From NCBI GenBank assembly GCA_900239685.1, contig OENT01000097.1, forward strand, positions 1-64,000: DNA of 64,000 bases, written 5' to 3'. Shown piece by piece: positions 52,308 to 64,000 of this stretch; position 1 is the stretch's first letter, and each line of letters begins with the position of its first letter. Position numbers and translations under genes: made by a program. This DNA comes from Rotaria macrura (Eukaryota > Rotifera > Eurotatoria > Philodinida > Philodinidae). Under the pieces are notes generated by a model. It saw nothing but the letters and a program-made list of their open reading frames with translations, was not told the origin of the DNA and did not search any database.

Positions 52308-55300
52308 CTAATGACGACCACGATCTTTTTTCTCGCCAGGTTTTCTAGGGTTTGTACCAGGAGGATTCGGTGTTTGTTTATAATTCTGCTTCGACTTAGT
52401 CTCCAAATCGATCAGAAGAATGTAAGCATGTTTTAGACAAATATCACTTTTTAATTCCAATTTATCAATGTGACTTTGTTGAACATTTCCTCGCCACATA
52501 TCCATGCGTTTTACATAATCATTCAATGGTAAATCGAAGTTCAGATGAACTTTCGGTGATAAAATCCGTACTAATACACGTTTGAAGAGACCAATCCATT
52601 CAGAATCATCTCGACAACAAGGATCAAGTTGTGAGTTATTGGAAATCACTTTTTTCAAGGATTGAGTAATAGAAAATCTTTCGTGAGATGAATAATTCTT
52701 TTCATGCAATGGGCCTTGAATATGCAGACGAAAAACTTGATCGAAGAGGTATTCTTCGATTAATTGATAGAAATCAATGATATTATTCAAGTGAGTTGAT
52801 ACAATCGATGTTGCATTCATTACTTCTTGACTGAAAATCACTCTCGGATGTGAGGGATTATTGATATATTCACTTAAAGTCAAAGTCGCGATTCGTTGAT
52901 AATCAGGCATTGTAAGTAAATGAGTAAGAATTAATTCTAATGAACCATGTAGATGGACAATAGATTCATTTGCTTGACGACAAATAGCTTCATGAATAGA
53001 TTGACGTTCGACTTGATTGAATACTTTTTGCTGAATTTGTCTTCGTATCTGTTGAATTAATGACACATTTTGATCATACAATTCATATTGATAATTGAAG
53101 AAATTCATTGATTCGATGTCGATCAAAGGTAACGAACTAATTTTATCCTTTAAAATCCATTCCATTTCTTCAAAATCATATTGAAGATCACAACTCATTC
53201 CATAGGCATAATTGATAGTCAAGGCTTTATCAACTAGTTCTTTTATTATCGCTTGAGAATCGAAATGAAATAGTTGTTTGTCCTCGATGGATTGTAAGGG
53301 TACTTTACGTCGATGAATGACAGATGGATTCGTCAACCGGTGAACATATTGAACCAAATCATTTTGTAATTGTGCCAACATTTGAATACAAGCGATGAGC
53401 AATGAACTATCATCATCCGTTGATGTATTTAAAAGAAACATTGATAAATGAACATGATTTTCATGTTGCGTGTATGTCGATTTGATCTTTTGTAATGAAT
53501 AGTCTTTTGTCTTCGAAGAGACCTGAAATAAGGTTAATTCCGACCAAATCTTTAGGCATTCGTCATAGAGAGATTTCAATGTTGCATCTTTCTGCAAGTA
53601 TTTGGATATTGCCTTCTCTGTTGCATCCTTTCGTCCGATACGATAATTGTAATTTTCAATGAGATAATTGGTCAATTTGATGATGGGAAATAAATATTGA
53701 ATATTTGTGTAATCATCATATTGTTTAAAAAACAATGTTGTTAGAGGATACAGTTGACTGAAATTTTCTTCCAATTGTAGTTTACGACGAAAATCTTCGA
53801 TGAAATCAATCGAATCGGTACTGGTGACATTGAAATAATGTAATAATGGATATTCATTCTGATCTTTGAGTAATTCATTGATGAAATTCTCGAGAGAAGA
53901 AGTAAGAAGACCATCATTCATCAGTCGAGCATAATCAGATTGATATGCTCGTATTTCATGCAGAAATGAATGTGCACGAGGAAGAAGAAATTTTTCAGGA
54001 GTATTGAGAGCATCTGGAACGTTCAGATGAGAGATTCATTGATGCAACCAAATATAACTTTCATTTATATCGGGTAACGCTCGATATATGCTTGTATAAT
54101 CTTCGTTTAATTGTTTTTGGAAATAGAGACATGTTGAACTACTCGTTGGATAAGGTATCACATTCAATTGGTGCGAGATTAGAAAGATTGAATCAATGAA
54201 AAACATGGATAGGCAATGCCATGGCTGATCATCTGTTTGATGTTCTTCGAGGTAATTCATAACGAATTTTAAAACTTCTTTCAGTGTGAGATGATTGTTT
54301 TTGTCAGTGATGCTCAATTTCTTTTTACATCGAGGACATTGATCAGTTGACTCCGAATGATCATCATGATCAATGTAAAATAACCATGGACAATCGGACG
54401 AACAACGAAAAAAACAAGTTTTATTATCGTCTAATTGATGATCATTAATTTGATCACGGATAGACATTAATTGTTTCAAGGCCAAATGATTTCTGTTCAT
54501 GAGACTAATGAATAATCCTTGATTATCAGCTTGGACTGAAAGAAGGTTAGCCATGATAGTTAAAGGGTTGAGACGTTTTTGAAAATCTCTTTCAGTCATG
54601 AATGGTTTTAGTTTGAAATGTGATTTTTCATTAAAATTACGACATAGAGAGACAATGAATTGATATCCGAGCGATCCATAGTGATGAATTAACTGGCTCT
54701 TTGTATCATCATTTTCTAGTAACTGAATAAATTTTTCTTCGGTTTTCACATTACCAGTAGTAAAACTCGAATAATAATGAATGAAACAGAGCAAAAAACA
54801 GTATCTCAAGCTTTGATTCTTTGAATATTCACCAATAAAATCGTTTAGTTGTTTAAGTGTGATTCCAGGTTTAATAATCTTTCTCATATTCAAGAACTTC
54901 TGAATAGATTCATCATGAGGAATCGGTAAGATATGTTCGTTTCGTAGAGTTGAGTTGACTTGCTGACACATCGAACTAATCCACTCGATATTGCGCTGTT
55001 TAAATTGACTCGATAACTCATCGAACGTTATGTAAAAGCTATGGGACAATTGTTTAAGAATGTAAATCTTAATTGTTGAAAAAAATGAATTTTCATTTCG
55101 GTTGAGAAATTCATCGATATCATGCATAACTGAATGTTTCACGTCCAGTTTCAGAGCATAGACATAGAATTGAAGATAATATTGAACCCAAGCCAGAGAA
55201 CAGATTTGTTTCCATTTTTGGTCTTTCTTCTCCAATTCCAAACTGTCGACATTCCTCTTAAAACGATCCAACATCCGCTCAAGAAAATCGCCTACTTCAT

Positions 55301-58300
55301 CATCATATATTCCATTCATTCTTGATTGATAATTATCATTTAAAATCAGATGCATATAAATTCGTGTGACCAATGATAGTTCAATTTTTTCTTCGGGATC
55401 TTTTAATTGATTGAGAAAATCATTCATCGATGGATCTTCTTCTATTTCATCAGTTTCTCTAATCGTCGACGATAGTGCTAGCTGTTTATCAACGATGGTG
55501 AAGATTTTACCAGAGTATCGCCATAAGTAAGGATCATCTTTGTTTAAATATTGTAAAAGATCACCACATTCTTTTTCATGAATAAAAAAACAGTTCTTCA
55601 CTAATTCTCCCTCCAATTTACTCAATCGTGTCTCTATCTCTTTATAATCATGTGACGATAAAGTTTCTTTCAACAAAGAAATGAAACTTTGAATTTGTTC
55701 AAAGGATTCCATGAAATGAGTATAACATGAATCTTGATAAACTTGTTGGAATATTGTAAGTGCTCGATCGGCAGTGATTGAAGATGAAATGCAATGAACT
55801 AGCCGAAGAAAGCAATGCAACTTTTCTAAATTTTTCACTTCATATTTCATTTGTCGGGTTAATACGATTATACTTTGACTGATCAAACTATAATTATTGA
55901 TCATTTCTTTTAGATTTCAGATCTTGGCAACGTTAGTTGGAGAAATAAGTAATTCGATCAAATTCATCAGACTAACTTCAATAAATGGATGACCGTCTAT
56001 TTTCAATTGGGTTTTCTTATCACTTGATGATCGAGGTGGAATCAAATAATGATTCGACCCAATAGTTGTCAATTGATAGAGATCTGTAGTGTTGATCGAG
56101 TTTTCCAGATTTAATTGATCAGAACTAATAAATTGTTGTTTCAATATGTTCAGAACGACTTCTTGCTTGTCGAGATACAGAATGCCTATATCAAATGCTC
56201 TTATGAATTCGGTGACTATTTCATAATCAAGAAATAGGTATTTTAGTTGATCTTTCCAATGATTCAAAATCTTCCACGTGAGTAATTGCTGAATAAATGA
56301 CGATGTTAAATGGTCAACACTCATCTTAGCTCGAAGTATAGTCAATTGATCATGAAAATAGTGTTCAAGCATATCTGGATGTTCAATAATCTGGTGGATC
56401 GATTCTCCATAAATACTTCGATACCCTAATTGTTCCCAAGCGATACAGACGTCATGCTGATTGGTTTTAATGATTGTTTCTCTGATTTGAGAGATAATGT
56501 CATATTCTATAGTGGCACAAGGTAGATGCAAATCAAAGATCATAGTAATCTCAAAATTATCTTGAATCTTAATCGATGCATCGAAAGTTTTCATGCTCTT
56601 TTTCCAACAAGCAAGCCAGATGGGTTGTAGTTTTGCAAATAAATTTGAACAAGTATCAATGAGGAAGAGGTAGGAATCAATCAGGGCATGGCGTTCAAGG
56701 TGAAGTAATAATAATGACAAATAATGCTTGAGGAAAAACGACACTGTTTGTTGAACAGCATTTTGAATCGAATAACATGAACCACTGATTATTGTGTTTG
56801 AGAATAAGTCTCTTCGCCAATCTTGAAAACATTGAGGTTGATGACTAGTGTAAGGTAAACTTTGAATTAATGTTAAGAGATCATCTCTGATTTTAGAACG
56901 GAGGAAGGATGAAGTATCCTCTCTCTTTGAAGATGTAAGCTGTTGAATGATTCGATTTCGACGTTGATTGATCTTTGCATTCAGTTGATCATTAGTTGTC
57001 TTATAACGAAATTTGTTCAAACATTCTTCTATGAATGTAGTCAATCGATCATCGGATTCGAGAAATTTGAAATGATTGATGAGATCAATATACGATGGAC
57101 TGGAGAGAACTTCTCGAGGAATCAATCGATTTTCTCGAAGATCATCAATCATCACTGTTGTCCAACCATGAAAGAAGATGTGATTGCTAATTTGATGCGA
57201 TAAATGACGTTGAAGATGAAATATTAAACATATACCATGTTGATCATACGGGGTTCGTTCATTTAATAGAATATGTTTGAGCGTTAAGAGATGCTGAAAT
57301 TCAAGATGATAATCGATACGAATGACCAACACGTGAATATCCTTCGCACGAGAATGTGTTCTAATTTTCTGTATCAGTTCTAATTCAGTATTGATATGAC
57401 TCAATTTAATTTCTTCAATAGTGGCAGGATTCGTATTCGTCGTTTCATAATTGAGATCGTGGAAGATCTGAGTATAGGTGTAGATGATTCGTTGGCAAGA
57501 TCCTTTTCGTTCCACTATCTCACGTAGGACTGAAATGAATGACAAATCAGCATGCGCTTGATAATACTGATCAATCAAATAATCATAATTTTGTTCTCTT
57601 TTCTCTTGCGACGATAAATGAAGAGGAAGATCAAAGGAACTTGTACGTATTAGTTGATTTTGACAAAATTTAAGCACATCATCATCACTCTGATCGTGAT
57701 CGTGATCGTAAGCATCGATAATAATTTGAAGCAGACAATCGTCATTAGATTCAATGAAAAAATGAGTTCCAACTTTAATCCACTCCTTTAATTTTGATTG
57801 TATATCTCGATGTTTTTGATCAATCAATTGGCTCATATCGATCAGATGTTTCTCGAATCGATTGAGAAAAGGTATATCGTACTGATCCAGTTCTTTTCGA
57901 TTGACAAAGACAATGCAAAAAAACTGATCATGAACGACACATCGTGGATGATAAAGAGAACCGAGTGCAATATGACAGTATTTTTTTCGCCCAGAAACCG
58001 AAAAATTCTGATTGAATAATTCGTACAGATTATCATAGAGATGGCCTAAACCTTGCAAGAATAAGATTATGCCAGTTTCTGCACGAAGAATCACATCGCT
58101 CAACACTCGAATATTGTATGCCTCGGTGTAAGTTTTTTCGACTAGAAAATCACCACGAAAAGTACTTCCAATTAAAGTATGACCTCTTGTTTTAGAATGT
58201 TGAACAGCGATATATCGTTGTACATGATCAAAATCACTTTCATTGTCTCCAATAAATAGAAGATAACGTCTATTGCATTCCTGCATACTCTGATCGAGCA

Positions 58301-61300
58301 GTTGCTGGAATGTGGAGGGTGCATAATCAATTGGCTCGTTTTCTAATTTAAGATACTGACATAATTCTTGCCAAAGGTATTTTGAGCCATCTATCACACC
58401 ATCGAAATTAATTGATAATTAGTGACGAATGATTCTATATAGATTTTTTGAATCATTTGTTTTACTGAATAGATCATTGACGATCCCTTTGATTAATGCA
58501 TAATAATCACGGAGACCAAAATAACATAGTTTTTTCTCGTTTTTCATACGTTCGCATATCTTGAGATAGGCATTCGCTAAACCATCGATAACAGCATCGC
58601 TCAATGGATTCTCTTTCATTTCATTAGAAATAAGAGACTTAATCACCGTTTTCGTCGTCGTTCTGAGATCATCGAGATCGGCATCTGGGCAAGACAAGTA
58701 AAGAGCACGATTCATTTTCGATGCATCTAAAGGCCAGTTTGATAAACCAACAAATCCATGTCGACATTTATCTATTTCTAGCTCATTATGTAAAACTTTC
58801 AATGGATTATGAGGTGAGAGTTCAGCCAGACCAATTTCATCGAAGACAATGACTGGAAATAATTTAATAGCGCCCTTAGGTTCCGCGTAACGATCAGCTC
58901 GATCAAATACTTTGCTAACGCTTTCCGAAGTACAATTTTGAGAGCCTTGATAAAAAACAGCAATCGTCTCAGGAAGATCAAAGAAGATGGTATTTTTGGA
59001 TAACTTTCCTTTTAAATTACTAATCAAAATTCGGACGGATAAAGTCTTGCTGGAGTCAGGTTTTCCACATAGAATCACAGGGATCCGATTGACAATGCAG
59101 ACAAACAAGACGAAAATGTTATCAGTCAAAGCGCGATTTTTAGCAATACCCTGAGGCAGCTCGATGTGGTTCATCAGAGCCATTTTCTCACTTGCCAATA
59201 GCTCACTCAGAGAGCTCCAAGATAAATTCTGGTCTGAATCTCTGATACTCTGTTCTACATTATCCATGTAATTCTTACGTTGTTGGATAGAGCCCAAGCG
59301 AAAATAATAACACATCAGTAGAGCAAGTAAGCTAGCACGTTTGACTTGAATGTTCGGTGGTACGGAACACTCATCGTCATGGGAAATCTGGAATGTGTAA
59401 AACCAGTCATAAAAGCGACGAAATCGAGCCACATCACGTAAAGATACACTACTCACATCATCCAAGTTTCGCAGAAATTCATGTGATAGAGTAAGTAAAT
59501 CGATAACACAAGTAAACCAAGCTTCATCATCTGAAAGCTTTTCACAAGCATTTAACATTGCTCGAATGTACTTCACTTCGGTATTTGAATCGAGATGACC
59601 GTAATCCCACGCATGTTCGAGCATTGATTCAGGTATTGGAACGACTGAATAGAGTAATGACGCATTTGAAGCGTGAGCATCTTTTTGTGCATGCGCACGA
59701 TAGTTTTTAATGGTGATCATTTCAGACGGTTCAGTCATCGTTTTCTTATATCTTTGAGGGTTACAAGCACCTAATAAAAGCATATTTTTTGGCAACGGTT
59801 TTCCAAGAAGAGTTCTATCACAAACGATTTCTTTCAAAAGCCCTATATTTGGTGTCGTATTGAATTCATCCAGAAATACCCATAGCTGTCGATTCAATTT
59901 CTCGTTCAAGTAGGCTTGAGCTTTTGCACAATAGCGGCGCATGGTGTTAATAATTTGCTCAGTCGTTACACCAGCATGAACATAAAATACTTCCAGTTCA
60001 TGGTCAAGAATTTTCTGACACAAAAATATAATTAATGATGTCTTTCCACAACCTAAAACAGCCCTCAGATGACGTGTATGTGAATTTCGAAAATTCAACT
60101 CTTCTACTCTCATCCTCAATCGATTTCTCTCAAATATTCACGTACCTGTTTCACCCATGATCAGAACAGGAAGACCACTTTGAACACGAAGATAAATCAA
60201 AAGCATTTTCATATAATTGTCCGCTGTTATCACGTAGTTTTTCTCCAGTTTTTCTGCGATCAAGTTTTGAAAGCTTTCAATATCGTCACTATTGGTAACA
60301 GATATAGGCCTAAGAAGAAGAAGATCTGCTCTGGGACACGTTGTACAGAACGTTTCAGTATAAGCATGTTGCTTGAAGCATTCAGTACAAAGCGATTTCT
60401 CACTGCGGTATTTGTTGGACAATGAGGCAAGCCTTTGGAAGAATTGTGCATGAGTCATTAGATTATGATCCATGAGGGACTTAAAATCTTCACTGCCAGT
60501 TGCTGCGACTTCTTCGATTCTCCTTCTAGCAATGAGTGAGAATAAACGGTGTAACCATGAAAGAAAACCTCCCTTTCCCTTATCTGAAGATATGCGCCGA
60601 GTATCAAGAATGCCATAATAAGACTGTAACACTTTGGTCAACGATGGGGGTATATCTTGTACCGTCTTATAGACAAATATTGGTTGATCATTTTCCACAA
60701 ATATTATTGTGAAAGGCTGTATTTTATCCCATCTCACTATAGCTTCGCTAATTGAATACTGAGATTGGGTACCATTTATGGTTTGCTGATTTTTACGCTC
60801 TATTTCGACATTTTTCGATATGAGTAGGTTCGATGAATGAAGTAAACTGTGGAGAATGTCTGAGCGCAACGATGGTGGATTTTCTGCATCTATAAAAAAA
60901 TATTCACACCGTGAGAAACTAAGGAATAGATAATGATATATCGCTATAACGATATGTAGTTGTGTCCATGAGATAAAATCCTGATTTTTCGTTACCAAAA
61001 AATTTTGTTGTAGAAAGTGTATACAAGTTGGTTTATCCAGATTAATCATTGTATCATAATCGATATGTTTCTTAGTGATAGTTTGATCATCGATTGCTTG
61101 AAGGTTATTGGTCACGAACTGTATCTCTTTCTTATCCCATACATTCCATTCATTCCAATCCATACATTCGAAATGTTTCTTGTTCAGATATTTAAGTACA
61201 GAAATGCCATCTTCAACGTGGTTCAAATAACTAGACGCATCAAGTTCAACGTATATTGGCATATCAGCTGGTAAGTAGACAGATGTATGATCCAACTGAA

Positions 61301-64000
61301 AACAACGAAATAGTACTAACGAATAAAGAAATTCGTTTAATGGTTGAATATTTTGCACCGGACCAATATCGATATGCAGCGCTATGTTTGTTGAGTTCAA
61401 TTGAATTTCTTGTCCTCGTAATCGTTCTGTCAAAGTACTCACAGTCATATCCCCATGGATAGGAAACTTCACATAGTTTTTACCCAAACGATGAATCTGG
61501 TTTTGGATGAAGGTTGTTTTTCCAAGACCTGCAATTCTTGAAGTGACTAACATGCAAGATTCTTTCAAAGTTAATCGGATCATATTGTTTAATGTACTCT
61601 CGTCGAGCAGATCTTGATCGTGTTTATTCTGGACAATATTATAGGTTTTCAAGCCGTTGAGGAAAGGGAGTTGACTTCCGAATGCCGTTGTGATGATTGC
61701 TAGACAAAAAGAATGCTTCGGGTGTTGTTCAATTAATTTGTTTAGCAGCTGCACAGCTTTATCTTGAACCGCTATCGACAGTAATTCAGGTCTAATCAGT
61801 TGATGCAATGTTTGCATGTAAAAACAACGATAGATGCATGCTCATACTTCTGTCCAATGGGTGTTGATACTACAGTAGAACAGTGAATTGGCCATGATCG
61901 AAGACTGATTCTAATCGAAGAGAGAGTAAATGGCACGTAAAATCCCTGCGTCCGATGTTTCAATTAGAAAGACTTTGACATTGGTGGAATCATTATCCAG
62001 CTGAGGATATTTCATAGGCAATATTTGAGCTAGATTGGTGAGACGATCGATAGGTATCTGACTCCTCTCTGGAAGTGATTCGAATGTACTCACTTGTATA
62101 TCGATACCAATAAACTGAAGAAAATGGTATCCTGGATGATCAACAGCATGAACTGCTCGACTGTACAAAAAGTCTTCCACAACCCAAAGTTGTTGATACG
62201 AAAAATAAGTTAAATGAGGATAATTTTGGTAGAGTATCATAAGCTGCCTTTCCCAATCATTTCGTTGTTCGAAGAGTCGTTCTCTTAAGTTGTTCAGATC
62301 ATTGTAATTGCCTTTTACACAGGTGAATTTTTGTTGCGAAAGAGGATATTCTTTCACTACTGGAAAACCCACTGCATCCAGTGATCGTAAATCTTCCAGT
62401 AGCATCGTGATCGTTTCCACAAAAGAGACAAATGATTGTAGTTTATGTACTGAGTCATCCGTCTCATCTTGTAACGCAGTCTTACTATTGTTGGCGAACT
62501 GAATTAGACGTGCACGATCACGAAGATCAAATAGATCATCTATTGACGTAAGTTCATCTTTCTCATGGATCATGCGGATGTCAAATTCATTATTAATACC
62601 ATCATTTTGATTATGTGATGAATGAATATGAAAGCAGAATTGTGATTTTTCCATGATATCCAAGATACGTTGACGTTTCGATTGTCCTCTATTTTTTGCA
62701 TCTTTATGAATTCGTTCAATGGCGAGTACAGATTCTAAGCATGAATCTATACTGCTAAGAATATTTTTAAAATCGTTCCCATGCAGTACTTTTGTAAAGC
62801 AAAGAGTAATATCAGGAAGTTCTAACCGTTTATTTTCTCGAAGAGTATCGATTTCATTATCCACTTCAGTCAAATATCGCTTCAGAAGTACAAAATCAAG
62901 AACAGTTTTTGTATTTATCGCTGTTTCATCCCACTCATCGACTGCTTCTAGTAAATCTTCGACATCATCTATTGTCAATGATAAAAGAAAATCTAATAGT
63001 TGTATCCACGACTCCCACTGAGCTATTAGAATTCGCATGGATTTCCAGTAATCCTGGGAATGATCATCGAAGTATTCCTGATATATGAGAGTATATGTTT
63101 CAGCTAGAGTTTTTCCATCGGAATCAATAATGATCTTCAATATTGAATTTATATCATTCTTCAGGATATGATTTTGTTTCATTAAATAAATATTTTCTTG
63201 ACATTTTCTTATACTGTTTAATTGATTTTTCCAGTAACCAAGCATGGATTCAAGTTTCAATGCTTCATCACCATCCGCCAGTGTCTTTAGTATTTTAAAC
63301 TCACCATCTAGGCCATGCAGATTTGGAAACATCCTTTTAAATGTTACGTGAAATCCTTGATCCTCTTGATTATAAAGAGTTTTCAAATCTTCAAAAAAAT
63401 CATTATGCATGGAAACTAACTGTTCAAGTGTCCCAAAGCACGCATTGGATTGGTGTATACTTTTACTTGTTTGATGGTATGTGAGAAAGTGTTTCCAAGC
63501 ATGAGATTGACACAATAATTGGAGACGACCTATTAATGGTTCGGAATTTTTGACTTTGTTAAGTATCTGAAATATATACAATGTCGGTTCTTCATTTCGC
63601 CAAGTGATACTACCAGCCTCCTGCAAGCAATCATGCTTGTTCAACGCTGTAGAATAGGAAAACCTAACCCATGGCAGTAATTTTTCCATTTCTTCATCAA
63701 GTCTTAATGCTACTTCATGCGTCCGATCAATTAACTCTGCGAAACGTATTTTTGCACCATTAATCACTGAAATCAAATCCCAAATCTGGCGTATAATCTG
63801 CCTTTCTCGAATCTCATGATTTTCCCAAGTTTTAAATTGCCTCACTGAGAATCCATCCTTTGCCCATTTTTCCCAGATACATATCATTGGTTTGATAATT
63901 TTCATGTGCATGGGACTGATACGCCATGGCTTTTCAAATAAAATACGATAAGTGGATGACGTCACACTGGGTTTATAAAATGCATCATCTAATATATCGA
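52308..64000 (-). pseudogene. RNF213: RNF213-type AAA+ / E3 ligase gene, five in-frame stops, 5' end outside window
   Basis: RNF213 (mysterin) is a giant dynein-like AAA+ ATPase and ubiquitin ligase acting on lipid droplets and pathogens. One minus-strand frame runs from the window edge to a stop at 52308, about 3,860 codons; human RNF213 has 5,207. In order: helical stalk (61911-64000); AAA unit with GLGKTT; a second AAA whose Walker A, GETGCGKT, is rebuilt by removing the intron 60053-60145, with Walker B-like VFLDEF; a third with GKPDSSKT and VIVFDEIGLAE; a degenerate unit with IPFLNRFEKH (55917-58397); a zinc module CSSDCPW...CPRC matching the RZ finger (about 54340-54420); and the C-terminal domain. 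In-frame stops: TAG 61911, TGA 61842, TAA 58419, TGA 55917, TGA 54036. The frame is never shifted. No C3HC4 RING is visible between the AAA core and the RZ finger. I call it a probable young pseudogene; short unrecognised introns or recoding are alternatives. Confidence 0.8.
60053..60145 (-). other. 93-nt intron splitting a Walker A motif
   Basis: The donor GTACGTG and acceptor TTTTAG flank an in-frame stop. Removing the segment joins GETG to CGKTSL, restoring a perfect P-loop. This is the one junction in the RNF213-like gene where a normal intron is clearly supported. Confidence 0.9.

Noticed and set aside
52308..63965. Six separate genes for the six long minus-strand frames
   Set aside because: They are in the same phase, separated by a few codons or one intron, and together follow the domain order of a single RNF213 protein.
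52308..64000. Alternative genetic code (stop reassignment) as an explanation for the RNF213-like stops
   Set aside because: All three stop types occur in frame here, while neighbouring genes end normally at family-typical lengths with TAA, TGA or TAG.
1..64000. CRISPR array, bacterial operon, phage or retroelement
   Set aside because: No regularly spaced repeats, no reverse transcriptase, integrase or transposase motif, and genes have spliceosomal introns throughout.

Overview
This window is animal nuclear DNA. Genes are split by many short GT-AG introns, mostly 45-140 nt, in an A+T-rich background. Every recognisable protein is a metazoan type: a synaptotagmin-like Rab effector, CHMP2A, an RNF14-type RBR ligase, a phospholipid scramblase, PAICS and RNF213. 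Tiny introns, compact gene clusters and a very large RNF213-like gene recall bdelloid rotifers. That assignment is an inference, not proven by the sequence.

Layout. 1-6.8 kb: A+T-rich DNA with no gene I can support. 6.8-13.7 kb (+): a synaptotagmin-like protein (Rab-binding domain, FYVE-type zinc finger, long linker, two C2 domains). Two identical tRNA-Glu genes sit in its introns in opposite orientations. 16.7-17.9 kb (+): CHMP2A, five exons. 18.1-21.5 kb (+): an RNF14-like RBR ubiquitin ligase, interrupted by an intron that holds a tandem repeat and an unresolved base. 21.7-24.2 kb (-): an NHL beta-propeller protein, head-to-head with an unrecognised coiled-coil protein gene (24.4-25.6 kb, +). 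25.7-27.5 kb (-): a secreted or membrane leucine-rich-repeat protein. 27.5-34.1 kb: gene-poor. 34.1-35.7 kb (-): a PAICS homologue whose catalytic motifs are largely gone. 36.6-39.3 kb (-): a divergent phospholipid scramblase in six exons whose phases all match. 42.7-43.5 kb (+): two orphan exons. 43.7-44.6 kb (+): a short type I membrane protein. 44.9-47.8 kb: repeat-rich DNA with an inverted repeat and flanking direct repeats. 48.2-49.2 kb (-): a dienelactone-hydrolase family enzyme (CMBL-like). 52.3-64.0 kb (-): the C-terminal three quarters of an RNF213-type AAA+/E3 protein, running off the window edge.

The most notable points are these. (1) The RNF213-like gene keeps one reading frame for 11.7 kb but carries five in-frame stop codons that splicing does not obviously remove. 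(2) The PAICS homologue has both enzymatic domains recognisable but has lost the signature residues of each. (3) An identical, inverted tRNA-Glu pair lies within about 30 nt of splice sites of one host gene. (4) The RBR ligase has an extra C-terminal zinc module and altered RING2 ligands. (5) The NHL gene has a T-rich intron that, read through in another frame, looks like a membrane helix.

The genes do not form an obvious pathway. Several act in membrane traffic or remodelling (synaptotagmin-like protein, CHMP2A, scramblase) or ubiquitylation (RNF14-like, RNF213-like). Animal gene order rarely implies shared function, so I treat this as coincidence. All splice sites and family assignments were read by eye; no database search or RNA evidence was available.
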